DNA of 64,000 bases, from assembly GCF_027887165.1 (NCBI RefSeq), contig NC_077230.1, positions 35,291,351 through 35,355,350 of the forward strand, written 5' to 3'. This document shows positions 61,001 to 64,000 of the stretch, one piece after another. Numbering within the stretch: position 1 is the stretch's first letter; each line of letters begins with the position of its first letter. The notes under the pieces are model-generated. The model saw only the letters and a list, made by a program, of their open reading frames with translations. It was not told the origin of the DNA and did no database searches. This DNA comes from Monodelphis domestica. Lineage: Eukaryota; Chordata; Mammalia; Didelphimorphia; Didelphidae. The position numbers and the translations under genes were made by a program.

Positions 61001-61989
61001 AAGCCACCCGTCATTCTTTTTTATAACTCTGTGCATTAAAAAAAAAACCCACTGGTAACCAGGAAAGCAGTTTTGTAGTTTTTGAACAGTCAGATTAATT
61101 TCACTGAAACAGATTAAAAAACATTAATCATGGAAAATGGCAAAATTTCATTTCATTTATAGTAAATAGAATCTCATATTTTATAAGGCCTAAATTGCAA
61201 ATCCTCGTTAGTATGATACCTTTGTCTTTGACTAGAGATACTTGATCCATGAAATATGATAACTTACTAGACAAAAAAAAATTCTACTTAGATTCATTTA
61301 TTTCCAAAGAGAATAGAATTTTGAGGGTTTTTAAAGTCTACTTTCTCTCATAACATGTTTCTAGGATTTTTCTAAAATATAGTATTTGATTTAAGTTCCT
61401 TTAAGCTGTAAATGTCTGATATTCTGACCTTTCAATTTTTATTTAATTTTTAATTTTAAAAATAAATTAATAATACATTTAAGTATTGATTGATTTTATT
61501 ATTCATTCTTTTACTTAAGTAAACAGGTATGTTTTAATTAATTTAATTTAGTTTTCCATTTAATTTTTTTTTCAATTTGGGATTGTTTCAATAGCACAAG
61601 CATCATTGGACTCCCATCCAGATGAATAACAATTAATACATGAAATCCCAAAACATTTCACAACGGCGAACTATTACGGTAGTTCCTTAATGTATTTTAG
61701 GATTGTACGATGTAATTTTTTACTTCATCCAGACCTAGGGAATATTTTTCTATTCTTGGAAAATCTTTGTTCTTTAGAAATGATCCTATAGCAGCATCAT
61801 TTTCAGGTTCATTATGTAAAGAATTAGAAAATCTATTCATCTGAATAAGTAGATGCAAAATTACACTTTTAATTTTTCTTTCCAAAGGAAATCGAAGTCA
61901 ACAAGAAGAAAGACCGTCGGAAAATACTTAAGGCTATTAAGAAAGTTAGAGATTTTTGGGAAAAAAATCATCATTTCGTCTTATTATAG
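24955..61989 (+). CDS. Gene 2: neurabin/spinophilin-like PDZ - coiled coil - SAM protein
   Basis: Exons: 24955-25068, 28559-28679, 30411-30518, 30990-31095, 32895-32977 (weaker), 40101-40188, 42187-42397, 45816-45927, 46730-46826, 49622-49801, 61888-61989. From the first AUG (25014) this gives 1263 nt, 420 residues, all junctions in phase. PDZ about residues 10-100, reading ELGLCTCIFFDPADEDGKEP, GVFITEIIEGGAVHKLGCIR, VFDQIIKIGDINLIGLDEAE. It follows the neurabin/spinophilin PDZ order (ELFPVELEK..EGLGLSIIGMG ... [43 protein letters not shown]), including IEIGRE and a following EQRKKYFMDSL like EQERWQREMMEQ. Coiled coil 158-187, acidic linker 188-285, FKKHDKQVKNV around 309-319, SAM about 347-410. 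The N-terminal actin- and PP1-binding part of neurabins is not present in the visible exons. In known family members PDZ binds p70S6K or receptor tails; for this protein function is unknown. Confidence 0.75.
25410..26545 (+). mobile_element. Old LINE-1 remnant: 5' end, ORF1 start and ORF2 scrap
   Basis: Starts 'ggcagaactaagatggtgga', an L1-type 5' end, then a 5' UTR to about 26020, ORF1-like Lys/Gln-rich sequence to about 26180, a MIR-like SINE, and an ORF2 scrap to 'aactgctgggaaaattgg' (26516). Most of the element is missing. Confidence 0.6.
26185..26390 (+). repeat. MIR/THER-like SINE
   Basis: 'gacaagtcacttaatcctgt', 'ccccagtttcctcttctgta', 'ctggagaagaaactgg' and 'agtcagatacaactgactga' appear in the order of the marsupial MIR/THER-type SINE. 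Confidence 0.75.
26560..28300 (+). mobile_element. Old LINE-1 ORF2 C-terminal half and 3' end
   Basis: Broken frames match L1 ORF2 late regions: NCWENQKAFCQKL..DQCRTS (about 27018-27090), LIKASFLKDIEHWINFIK, FSDEEIKTVSSHIKKH, then the NCELIHLF..TLWIYAQRA tail at about 27575. The left edge is in inverted orientation, with a perfect inverted repeat (26707-26848). Confidence 0.75.
26707..26848. repeat. Perfect 58-bp inverted repeat with 26-bp loop
   Basis: Arms 26707-26764 and 26791-26848 are exact reverse complements (left arm starts 'taatacactttgatatctgg', right arm starts 'tagtgaaaaataatatgatg'). The two arms diverge immediately outside. It lies in the intron after exon A and would be transcribed with gene 2. 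Confidence 0.95.
28301..28558. other. Intron, nothing recognised
   Basis: No repeat or exon seen besides a short (ATT)n run at about 28525-28545. Confidence 0.5.
28559..28679 (+). CDS. Gene 2 PDZ exon 1
   Basis: Acceptor 'gtatttatag', donor GGATG|gtgagt. Reads GDNELGLCTCIFFDPADEDG then KEPGVFITEIIEGGAVHKLG. GVFITEIIEGGAVHKLG matches the neurabin [17 protein letters not shown] strand-helix segment almost position by position. The ligand-loop glycine pair GLGL of neurabin reads ELGL here. Confidence 0.88.
28682..30410. other. Intron; unrecognised, with open minus-strand frames at 29587-30127
   Basis: Two neighbouring minus-strand frames (29846-30127 and 29587-29784) have a protein-like composition (e.g. 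EEDPREIIHKHRCPPP, SAETQTNDSSEVSDNAPLTED in part). They could be a processed-gene relic, but I do not recognise a parent. The rest shows nothing. Confidence 0.4.
30411..30518 (+). CDS. Gene 2 PDZ exon 2
   Basis: Acceptor 'tatttttcag', donor TTCCA|gtaagt. With the split Cys codon reads CIRVFDQIIKIGDINLIGLD then EAEIVSTFKKMDDSPF. It aligns with neurabin [20 protein letters not shown]. The Arg-Ile before VFDQII is kept (IRV), while Gly-Arg has become Gly-Cys-Ile-Arg. Confidence 0.88.
30862..30890. repeat. (TTTTG)n microsatellite
   Basis: Five to six perfect TTTTG units ahead of PDZ exon 3. Confidence 0.9.
30990..31095 (+). CDS. Gene 2 PDZ exon 3 and following helix
   Basis: Acceptor 'tttgtacctag', donor ACAG|gtatta. 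Reads IEIGREPPEVKSELIELLEL then SEQRKKYFMDSLIVQ. IEIGREPP corresponds to the last PDZ strand FMIGRERPG of spinophilin, and EQRKKYFMDSL to the conserved helix EQERWQREMMEQR after it. This is the strongest single argument for the family assignment. Confidence 0.88.
31100..32894. other. Intron; possible very old minus-strand L1 remnant at about 31590-32260
   Basis: Words such as 'aatatctcattatataatat' and 'ttcaggtcttcccaaattaa' follow the order of the complement of the L1 3' end, but decay is heavy. Nothing else recognised. Confidence 0.35.
32895..32977 (+). CDS. Gene 2 candidate 83-nt exon
   Basis: Acceptor 'tctccatttaaag', donor GCCAG|gtatat. Reads EKIGDITIVRGQASICRSPR then VPWFWMAR. Its length (two bases over whole codons) is exactly what is needed to join PDZ exon 3 (phase 0) to the coiled-coil exon at 40101 (which begins with one codon base); without it the frame breaks. 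No homology to neurabins recognised, and a different exon of the same phase class between 31.1 and 40.1 kb is possible. Confidence 0.5.
32979..33020. repeat. (TA)n microsatellite
   Basis: TATATA / GTATATA run directly after the donor of the candidate exon. Confidence 0.85.
33358..33555 (-). repeat. tRNA-derived marsupial SINE
   Basis: The complement carries the SINE body ('ggccagggtcacatagca', 'tttgagtacaggacctccca') and tail ('ctttaccttctgtcc'). Moderately decayed. Confidence 0.75.
34040..34210 (-). repeat. MIR/THER-like SINE
   Basis: The complement of the element at 26185: 'gttttcttggcaaaaatact', 'agagtggtttgctatttcct', 'gaggaaactgaggcaaacat', 'taagtgacttgcctagtgtt'. Confidence 0.85.
34420..35232 (-). 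mobile_element. Probable solo LTR (ERV fossil), about 0.81 kb
   Basis: On the minus strand it starts TGTGAAAAGG and ends in CA. The flanks carry a possible 4-bp duplication 'ggat' (34416-34419 and 35233-35236). There is an AATAAA-type signal near the 3' end on that strand. No internal region. Family uncertain. Confidence 0.5.
35776..36079. mobile_element. Non-autonomous hAT DNA transposon
   Basis: The terminal inverted repeats 'tcatgatggtaaacct' and 'ggttcgccatcacta' derive from a 'cagtgatggcgaacct' type end. The flanks 'ccctagag' (35768-35775) and 'tcctagag' (36080-36087) form an 8-bp hAT target duplication with one mismatch. No transposase. The internal 'ctctggcacatgtgccaaaa' and 'gtggcacagag' words are typical of a marsupial hAT non-autonomous family. 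Confidence 0.85.
36088..36301. mobile_element. Second hAT fossil, adjacent copy
   Basis: Begins 'ggtgaacctatagcaggtgt' and ends 'agttttgccatcactg', the same family ends as the neighbour, with a similar 'gctgctcccttcccc' interior. It is shorter and more decayed, abutting the first copy's target duplication. Confidence 0.7.
36302..37773. other. Intron; GC-richer block at about 36975-37330, otherwise nothing recognised
   Basis: The GC-richer part ('ctgctgctgccacccaccac') recalls an L1 5' UTR in reverse orientation but lacks a diagnostic end. The rest is unrecognised. Confidence 0.35.
37774..38282 (-). mobile_element. Solo LTR (ERV fossil), 509 bp
   Basis: TG...CA ends with a 4-bp flanking duplication 'aaag' (37770-37773 and 38283-38286). 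The minus strand begins TGACATGGGCACTG and has an AATAAA signal ('ctaataaattt') near its 3' end, as expected in an LTR. No internal region. It has no counterpart visible in gene 1. Confidence 0.8.
38287..40100 (+). other. Intron; left end of duplication copy 2 near 39150
   Basis: From about 39150 the sequence aligns with 1560-2561, including the old L1 3'-end remnant (about 39340-39750) and the MIR-like fragment (about 39885-40050). 38287-39150 shows nothing recognised. Confidence 0.55.
40101..40188 (+). CDS. Gene 2 coiled-coil exon
   Basis: Acceptor 'ttcttccacag', donor GCAG|gtaaga. Reads SDLKFVIGALKILIEEDQGC then RKDFQAIFEQ (Ser split with the previous exon). The heptad character is weaker than in gene 1 (FVIGALKIL replaces LELKNEEMELKRI), and it is three codons shorter. 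Confidence 0.72.
40190..42186 (+). other. Intron of gene 2, with MIR-like fragment and microsatellite
   Basis: About 40790-40880 resembles an MIR-type 'gctaagcgctggagacataa' element absent from gene 1. About 41050-42186 aligns with 2740-3787 of gene 1. TA/GTA repeats at about 41218-41260. Confidence 0.5.
42187..42397 (+). CDS. Gene 2 linker exon
   Basis: Acceptor 'gtaaatttcag', donor TTCAG|gtaaga. Seventy codons plus one base: ANIFQDNYKDINTYNVNMEQ ... FLPLAPEEEFLLGQFKIKPK ... EDLSPGQLLAQGDFNSG. Acidic and Gln/Leu rich. An internal echo (LGQFKI.., PGQLLAQ) suggests the extra 26 codons relative to gene 1 may be a duplicated half, or may have been lost from gene 1. Confidence 0.8.
42400..43319 (+). 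other. Intron, nothing recognised besides alignment to gene 1
   Basis: No exon. The right part aligns with about 4020-4330 of gene 1. Confidence 0.5.
43320..44575 (-). mobile_element. Degenerate LINE-1 3' half shared with gene 1
   Basis: Orthologous to 4330-4976 plus 5992-6610 of gene 1, without the LTR ('ccttttattctatctttgat', 'gtgagattgttgtata', 'gaccatttctcaattgagga'). It stops near 44575, where sequence matching about 11640 of gene 1 resumes. So about 5 kb present in gene 1 is missing here. Confidence 0.75.
44690..45430 (+). repeat. Degenerate RTE-type repeat shared with gene 1
   Basis: Counterpart of 11820-12500: 'aggatttagatgactctgga', 'cacttaaatccaattcatac', 'ctctgtgatgtcactggt', CAC-rich end. 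It includes a local 18-bp duplication ('taggttcagtgtcaatcat' / 'taggttcagtgtcagtcat' at about 45217-45255). Confidence 0.45.
45816..45927 (+). CDS. Gene 2 acidic/aromatic exon
   Basis: Acceptor 'tttttcttag', donor TTCCG|gtaaga. Reads TPIKKEKEEDEIVVEEEIIS then TGKPTEGKAKKRFSWF. The basic-aromatic end KKRFSWF sits next to FRNIKERKLWNFFHFKK of the next exon, forming a basic, Trp/Phe-rich segment that could bind membrane or a partner groove (inference). Confidence 0.82.
46730..46826 (+). CDS. Gene 2 FKKHDKQVKNV exon
   Basis: Acceptor 'tatgattctag', donor GAG|gtaaat. Reads RNIKERKLWNFFHFKKHDKQ then VKNVHKWEEIDQE. Same length and phases as gene 1 exon 13777-13873. Shared invariant block FKKHDKQVKNV. 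Confidence 0.86.
46828..47465 (+). other. Intron, nothing recognised
   Basis: No counterpart in gene 1, whose intron here is only 214 bases, so this intron has grown by insertion. Confidence 0.5.
47466..48292 (+). mobile_element. 5'-truncated LINE-1 3' end
   Basis: Decayed ORF2 tail (DQCNEFR.. region with 'gcattgctagtggagttgtg', 'caataccactgctgggtttg', 'gtggtatatgttggtgatgg') and a 3' UTR ending in an A-rich tail. It lies in the intron between the FKKHDKQ and SAM exons and is absent from gene 1. Confidence 0.85.
48293..49621 (+). other. Intron, nothing recognised except a short stretch matching gene 1 before the SAM exon
   Basis: About 49555-49621 aligns with 13990-14049. The rest is unrecognised. 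Confidence 0.5.
49622..49801 (+). CDS. Gene 2 SAM exon
   Basis: Acceptor 'ttgacctctag', donor AAA|gtaagt, exactly 60 codons. Reads VLEDYCPYSTEAPKTLPTEW then TNIEVGNWLWSIGMEEYVVK, FYCKGISGEKLLTLDNHSLK. SAM core positions W, V..WL..IGM..Y...F, I.G..LL.LD...LK are all present, like neurabin EWSVQQVSHWLMSLNLEQYV. Gene 1 lacks the first dozen codons. Confidence 0.88.
49845..49868. repeat. (AT)n microsatellite
   Basis: Twelve AT units after the SAM exon. Confidence 0.85.
50095..50237 (-). repeat. Older tRNA SINE, left part (outermost layer of the nest)
   Basis: Counterpart of the gene-1 SINE 14457-14665 ('accattccatcttggaatca'). Interrupted at 50225-50237 ('aagagtatgtgag'), with its continuation at 60723-61015. 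Confidence 0.85.
50329..52141 (-). mobile_element. Solo LTR (same family as 4977-5987), split by an L1 fragment
   Basis: TG...CA ends with the 4-bp target duplication 'tgtg' (50325-50328 and 52142-52145). Same sequence family as the LTR in gene 1, opposite orientation. No internal retroviral sequence. It contains the inserted L1 fragment 51327-52121. Confidence 0.9.
51327..52121 (+). mobile_element. 5'-truncated LINE-1 3' end inside the LTR
   Basis: A 19-bp perfect target duplication 'aagaaatgttaaggtttac' flanks it (51308-51326 and 52122-52140). The ORF2 C-terminus is open over 51467-51688 (MDKKTCTKIFIAALFVVAKN then WKMRGCPSIGEWLNKLWYML). 3' UTR and A-rich tail. Low decay, so young. Confidence 0.95.
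55244..56209 (+). CDS. L1 'B' ORF1 protein (RNA-binding chaperone), intact
   Basis: A 321-residue open frame from ATGGCAAAC; the frame is open further upstream to 54887, but without an ATG matching ORF1 starts, so I use 55244. Domains: Lys-rich N-terminus, coiled coil about residues 65-145 (LEIMQKKFKHLQNRCDETEK ... LEENIKYLTNKMTDLENRGR), RRM from about 146 (RDNLRIIGLPQ), and a C-terminal domain (IPRNVIAKFQSYQTKEKILQ ... YPAKLTIYFQGKVWAF). In L1s this protein trimerises and coats L1 RNA. It is the best-preserved reading frame in the window. Neighbour ORF2 is defective, so the element could not move alone. Confidence 0.9.
   Translation: MANSTEAQKAQNTKKNKKKGATLDTFYGAKIQKTEQIEDDIQENAPKSSKGNGNSPQTHEEFESEMTKKMEAFWEEKLEIMQKKFKHLQNRCDETEKENQALKARIRQLEDNDRVKEQELIKQSQNTKKLEENIKYLTNKMTDLENRGRRDNLRIIGLPQKPEINTKLDIVKQGIIKENCPEILEQGGNTATDRAHRTPSKLNPQKTIPRNVIAKFQSYQTKEKILQEARKRQFRYKGMPIRVTQDLASSTLNDRKAWNMIFIKARELGLQPRISYPAKLTIYFQGKVWAFNKIEDFQLFAKKRPELCGKFDTENQRARNT
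56740..58014 (+). pseudogene. L1 'B' ORF2, endonuclease half; RT deleted
   Basis: A 424-residue frame. The apurinic endonuclease domain is nearly complete: LNMNG, QETHMRRVD, INMYAPN, VGDLNQPL, KIDHTFG. The late catalytic His motif usually SDH is SDD here, so activity is doubtful. After about residue 385 the frame slips (GTAPSMKRKLRQSLE in place of the expected DST..EEEIKAIIRNYFAQ reading). The sequence then jumps at about 57990 to the L1 tail. No YADD box remains. Confidence 0.88.
60723..61015 (-). repeat. Older tRNA SINE, right part, with a short L1 3' end inside
   Basis: Continuation of 50095-50237 ('aggcctagctctcaatttgc'). A minus-strand L1 3' end of about 215 bp (about 60740-60957, beginning with 'tttaatttatttagtcaatt') sits inside, with the flanking duplication 'gaattaaggac' / 'gagttaaggac'. 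Confidence 0.8.
61016..61887 (+). other. Intron matching 14700-15469 of gene 1
   Basis: Good alignment by eye ('cagattaatttcactgaaac' and 'aaatttcatttcatttatag' in both). No extra feature. Confidence 0.6.
61888..61989 (+). CDS. Gene 2 terminal exon and stop
   Basis: Acceptor 'tctttccaaag'. Reads EIEVNKKKDRRKILKAIKKV then RDFWEKNHHFVLL and TAG. The final SAM helix (DRRKILKAIKK) is kept, while the LGIT turn seen in gene 1 as CIGIT is EIEV. It extends seven residues beyond the gene-1 stop. Confidence 0.85.
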   Translation, partial: EIEVNKKKDRRKILKAIKKVRDFWEKNHHFVLL

Positions 61990-62042
61990 AAATTGATGGA
62001 AAGAAGACACAGAACCTGAAAGATGGCAAAAATGGAAAATGC

Positions 62043-64000
62043 AATTACTTTTGTTATATTGACTTTCCATCATTTTACTTCTGTTACTTTTGTTATAGGA
62101 ACTTTTAAGGGATTTTACTTCCATGTTACTTTTGTTATATGAACTTTTAAGGGATTTTACTTCCATGTTACTTTTGTTATATGAACTTTTAAGGGATTTT
62201 ACTTCCATGTTATTTTTGTTATTATTAACTTTTAATCATTTCACTTCTTAGTTACTTTTGTTATATGAACTTTTAAGGGATTTTACATCCATGTTACTTT
62301 TGTTATATGAACTTTTAAGGAATTTACTTCTATGTTACTTTTGTTATATGAACTTTTAATCATTTTATTACTGTTACTTTTGTTATTATTAACTTTTAAT
62401 CATTTCACTTTCATGTTACATTTGTTATATGAACCTTTAAGGGATTTTACTTCCATGTTACTTTTGTTATATGAACTTTTAAGGGATTTTACTTCCATGT
62501 TATTTTTGTTATTATTAACTTTTAATCATTTCACTTCTATGTTACTTTTGTTATTTGAACTTTTAAGGGATTTTACATCCATGTTACTTTCGTTATATGA
62601 ACTTTTAAGGGATTTTACATCCATGTTACTTTTGTTATATGAACTTTTAAGGGATTTTACTTCCATGTTACTTTTGTTATATGAACTTTTAATCATTTTA
62701 TTAATGTTACTTTTGTTATTATTAACTTTTAATCATTTCACTTTCATGTTACATTTGTTATATGAACCTTTAAGGGATTTTACTTCCATGTTACTTTTGT
62801 TATATGAAGTTTTAAGGATTTTACGTCCATGTTATTTTTGTTATTATTAACTTTTAATCATTTCACTTCTATGTTACTTTTGTTATATGAACTTTTAAGG
62901 GATTTTACATCCATGTTACTTTTGTTATATGAACTTTTAAGGAATTTACTTCTATGTTACTTTTGTTATATGAACTTTTAACGGATTTTACTTCCATGTA
63001 ACTTTTGTTATATGGACTTTTAATCATTTTATTACTGTTACTTTTGTTATTATTAACTTTTAATCATTTCACTTTCATGTTATATTTGTTATATGAACCT
63101 TTAAGGGATTTTACTTCCATGTTATTTTGATTTATGAACTTTTAAGGGATTTTACTTCCATGTTATTTTTGTTATTATTAACTTTTAATCATTTCACTTC
63201 TATGTTACTTTTGTTATATGAACTTTTAAGGGATTTTACTTCCATGTTACTTTTGTTATATGAACTTTTAATCATTTTATTACTATTACTTTTGTTATAT
63301 GAACTTTTAATCATTTTATTACTGTTACTTTTTTTATAATTTTTAATCATTTCACTTTCGTGTTACATTTGTTATATGAACCTTTAAGGGATTTTACTTC
63401 CATGTTACTTTTGTTATATGAACTTTTAATCATTTTATTACTGTTACTTTTGCTATTATTAACTTTTAATCATTTCACTTTCATGTTACTTTTGTTGTAT
63501 GAAGCTTTAGGGATTTTACTTCCATTTTGCTTTTGTTATATGCACGTTACTTTTGGTATTATTAACTTTTAATCGTTTCACTTCTATGTTACTTTTGTTA
63601 TATGAACTTTTAAGGGATTTTACATCCATGTTACTTTTGTTATATGAACTTTTAAGGAATTTACTTCTATGTTACTTTTGTTATATGAACTTTTAATGAA
63701 TTTTACTTCCATGTAACTTTTGTTATATGAATGTTTAAGGGATTTTACTTCCATATTACTTTTGTTATATGAACTTTTAAGGGATTTTACGTCCATGTTA
63801 CTTTTGTTATATGAACTTTTAAACATTTTATTACTGTTACTTTTGTTATTATTATCTTTTAATCATTTCACTTTCATGTTACATTAGTTATATGAACCTT
63901 TAAGGGATTTTACTTCCATGTTACTTTTGTTATATAAACTTTTAAGGGATTTTACTTCCATGTTACTTTTGTTATATGAACTTTTAAGGGATTTTATATA
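62043..64000. repeat. 42-bp minisatellite, at least 46 units, runs off the right edge
   Basis: Two main unit types alternate: A 'gttacttttgttatatgaac' + 'ttttaagggattttacttcc' + 'at', and B 'gttatttttgttattattaa' + 'cttttaatcatttcacttct' + 'at'. Runs of A, B and short variants recur in blocks (about 62190-62520, 62520-62850, 62850-63180), a higher-order pattern. It starts about 50 bases after the gene-2 stop, in what would be the 3' UTR. Gene 1 has no repeat at this place, only a single 'aattacatgatatttac' in line with the first unit. Confidence 0.95.

Noticed and set aside
62332-62850. 172-residue Leu/Tyr-rich open frame
   Set aside because: It is the 42-bp minisatellite read in frame; the unit is a whole number of codons, so open frames are automatic.
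1-64000. CRISPR array, tRNA or rRNA genes
   Set aside because: The only regular array is the 42-bp minisatellite, which has no spacers. tRNA-like heads belong to SINEs. No rRNA sequence seen.

Overview
The window looks like a piece of a marsupial nuclear genome. It is AT-rich and intron-rich. It carries marsupial-type LINE-1 copies in several age layers, tRNA-derived SINEs with the 'gggtagctcagtgg' head, MIR/THER-like SINEs, hAT fossils, and solo LTRs with 4-bp target duplications. The exact species cannot be read from the sequence.

The protein-coding content is two tandem, same-strand (+) copies of one split gene. I assign it to the neurabin/spinophilin (PPP1R9) family as a divergent, shortened paralogue. 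Gene 1 enters from the left, and its last six exons lie at 2562-15550: a short coiled-coil exon, an acidic linker, a basic/aromatic block and a C-terminal SAM domain. Gene 2 has eleven recognisable exons at 24955-61989: a neurabin-like PDZ domain over four exons, a weaker 83-nt exon, then the same six-exon tail. From the first AUG of the first exon the spliced gene 2 model is 1263 nt (420 residues plus stop) with matching phase at every junction. A CCAAT/TATA/initiator cluster at 22304-22398 is a candidate promoter. Introns of the two genes align over most of their length (about 1410-15650 with 39150-62030), so this is an old tandem duplication. Ancient L1 remnants and an RTE-like repeat are shared by both copies. 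LTR, hAT, SINE and L1 insertions private to one copy came later.

Layout: 1-1402 L1 5' end (-). 1403-16000 gene 1 3' half, with a minus-strand L1 cut by a solo LTR in its second visible intron. 16000-22300 intergenic: a truncated L1 with unusually long flanking repeats and old interspersed repeats. 22300-25070 candidate promoter, a 1.6-kb AT-only palindromic repeat tract, and gene 2 exon A. 25400-28300 old L1 remnants with a perfect 58-bp inverted repeat. 28559-31095 PDZ exons. 33350-38300 SINEs, two hAT fossils and two solo LTRs. 40100-49801 gene 2 coiled-coil to SAM exons. 50095-61015 a multi-level nest of SINEs, LTR and L1s inside the intron that splits the SAM domain. 61888-61989 terminal exon. 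62040-64000 a 42-bp minisatellite that runs off the right edge.

The main candidate for something undescribed is the tandem neurabin-like pair. Its exons look more diverged than the flanking introns, an 11-residue block FKKHDKQVKNV is unchanged, the SAM domain has diverged in gene 2, and gene 1 appears to use a shifted splice acceptor. All identity statements are by eye; no alignment or database search was run.
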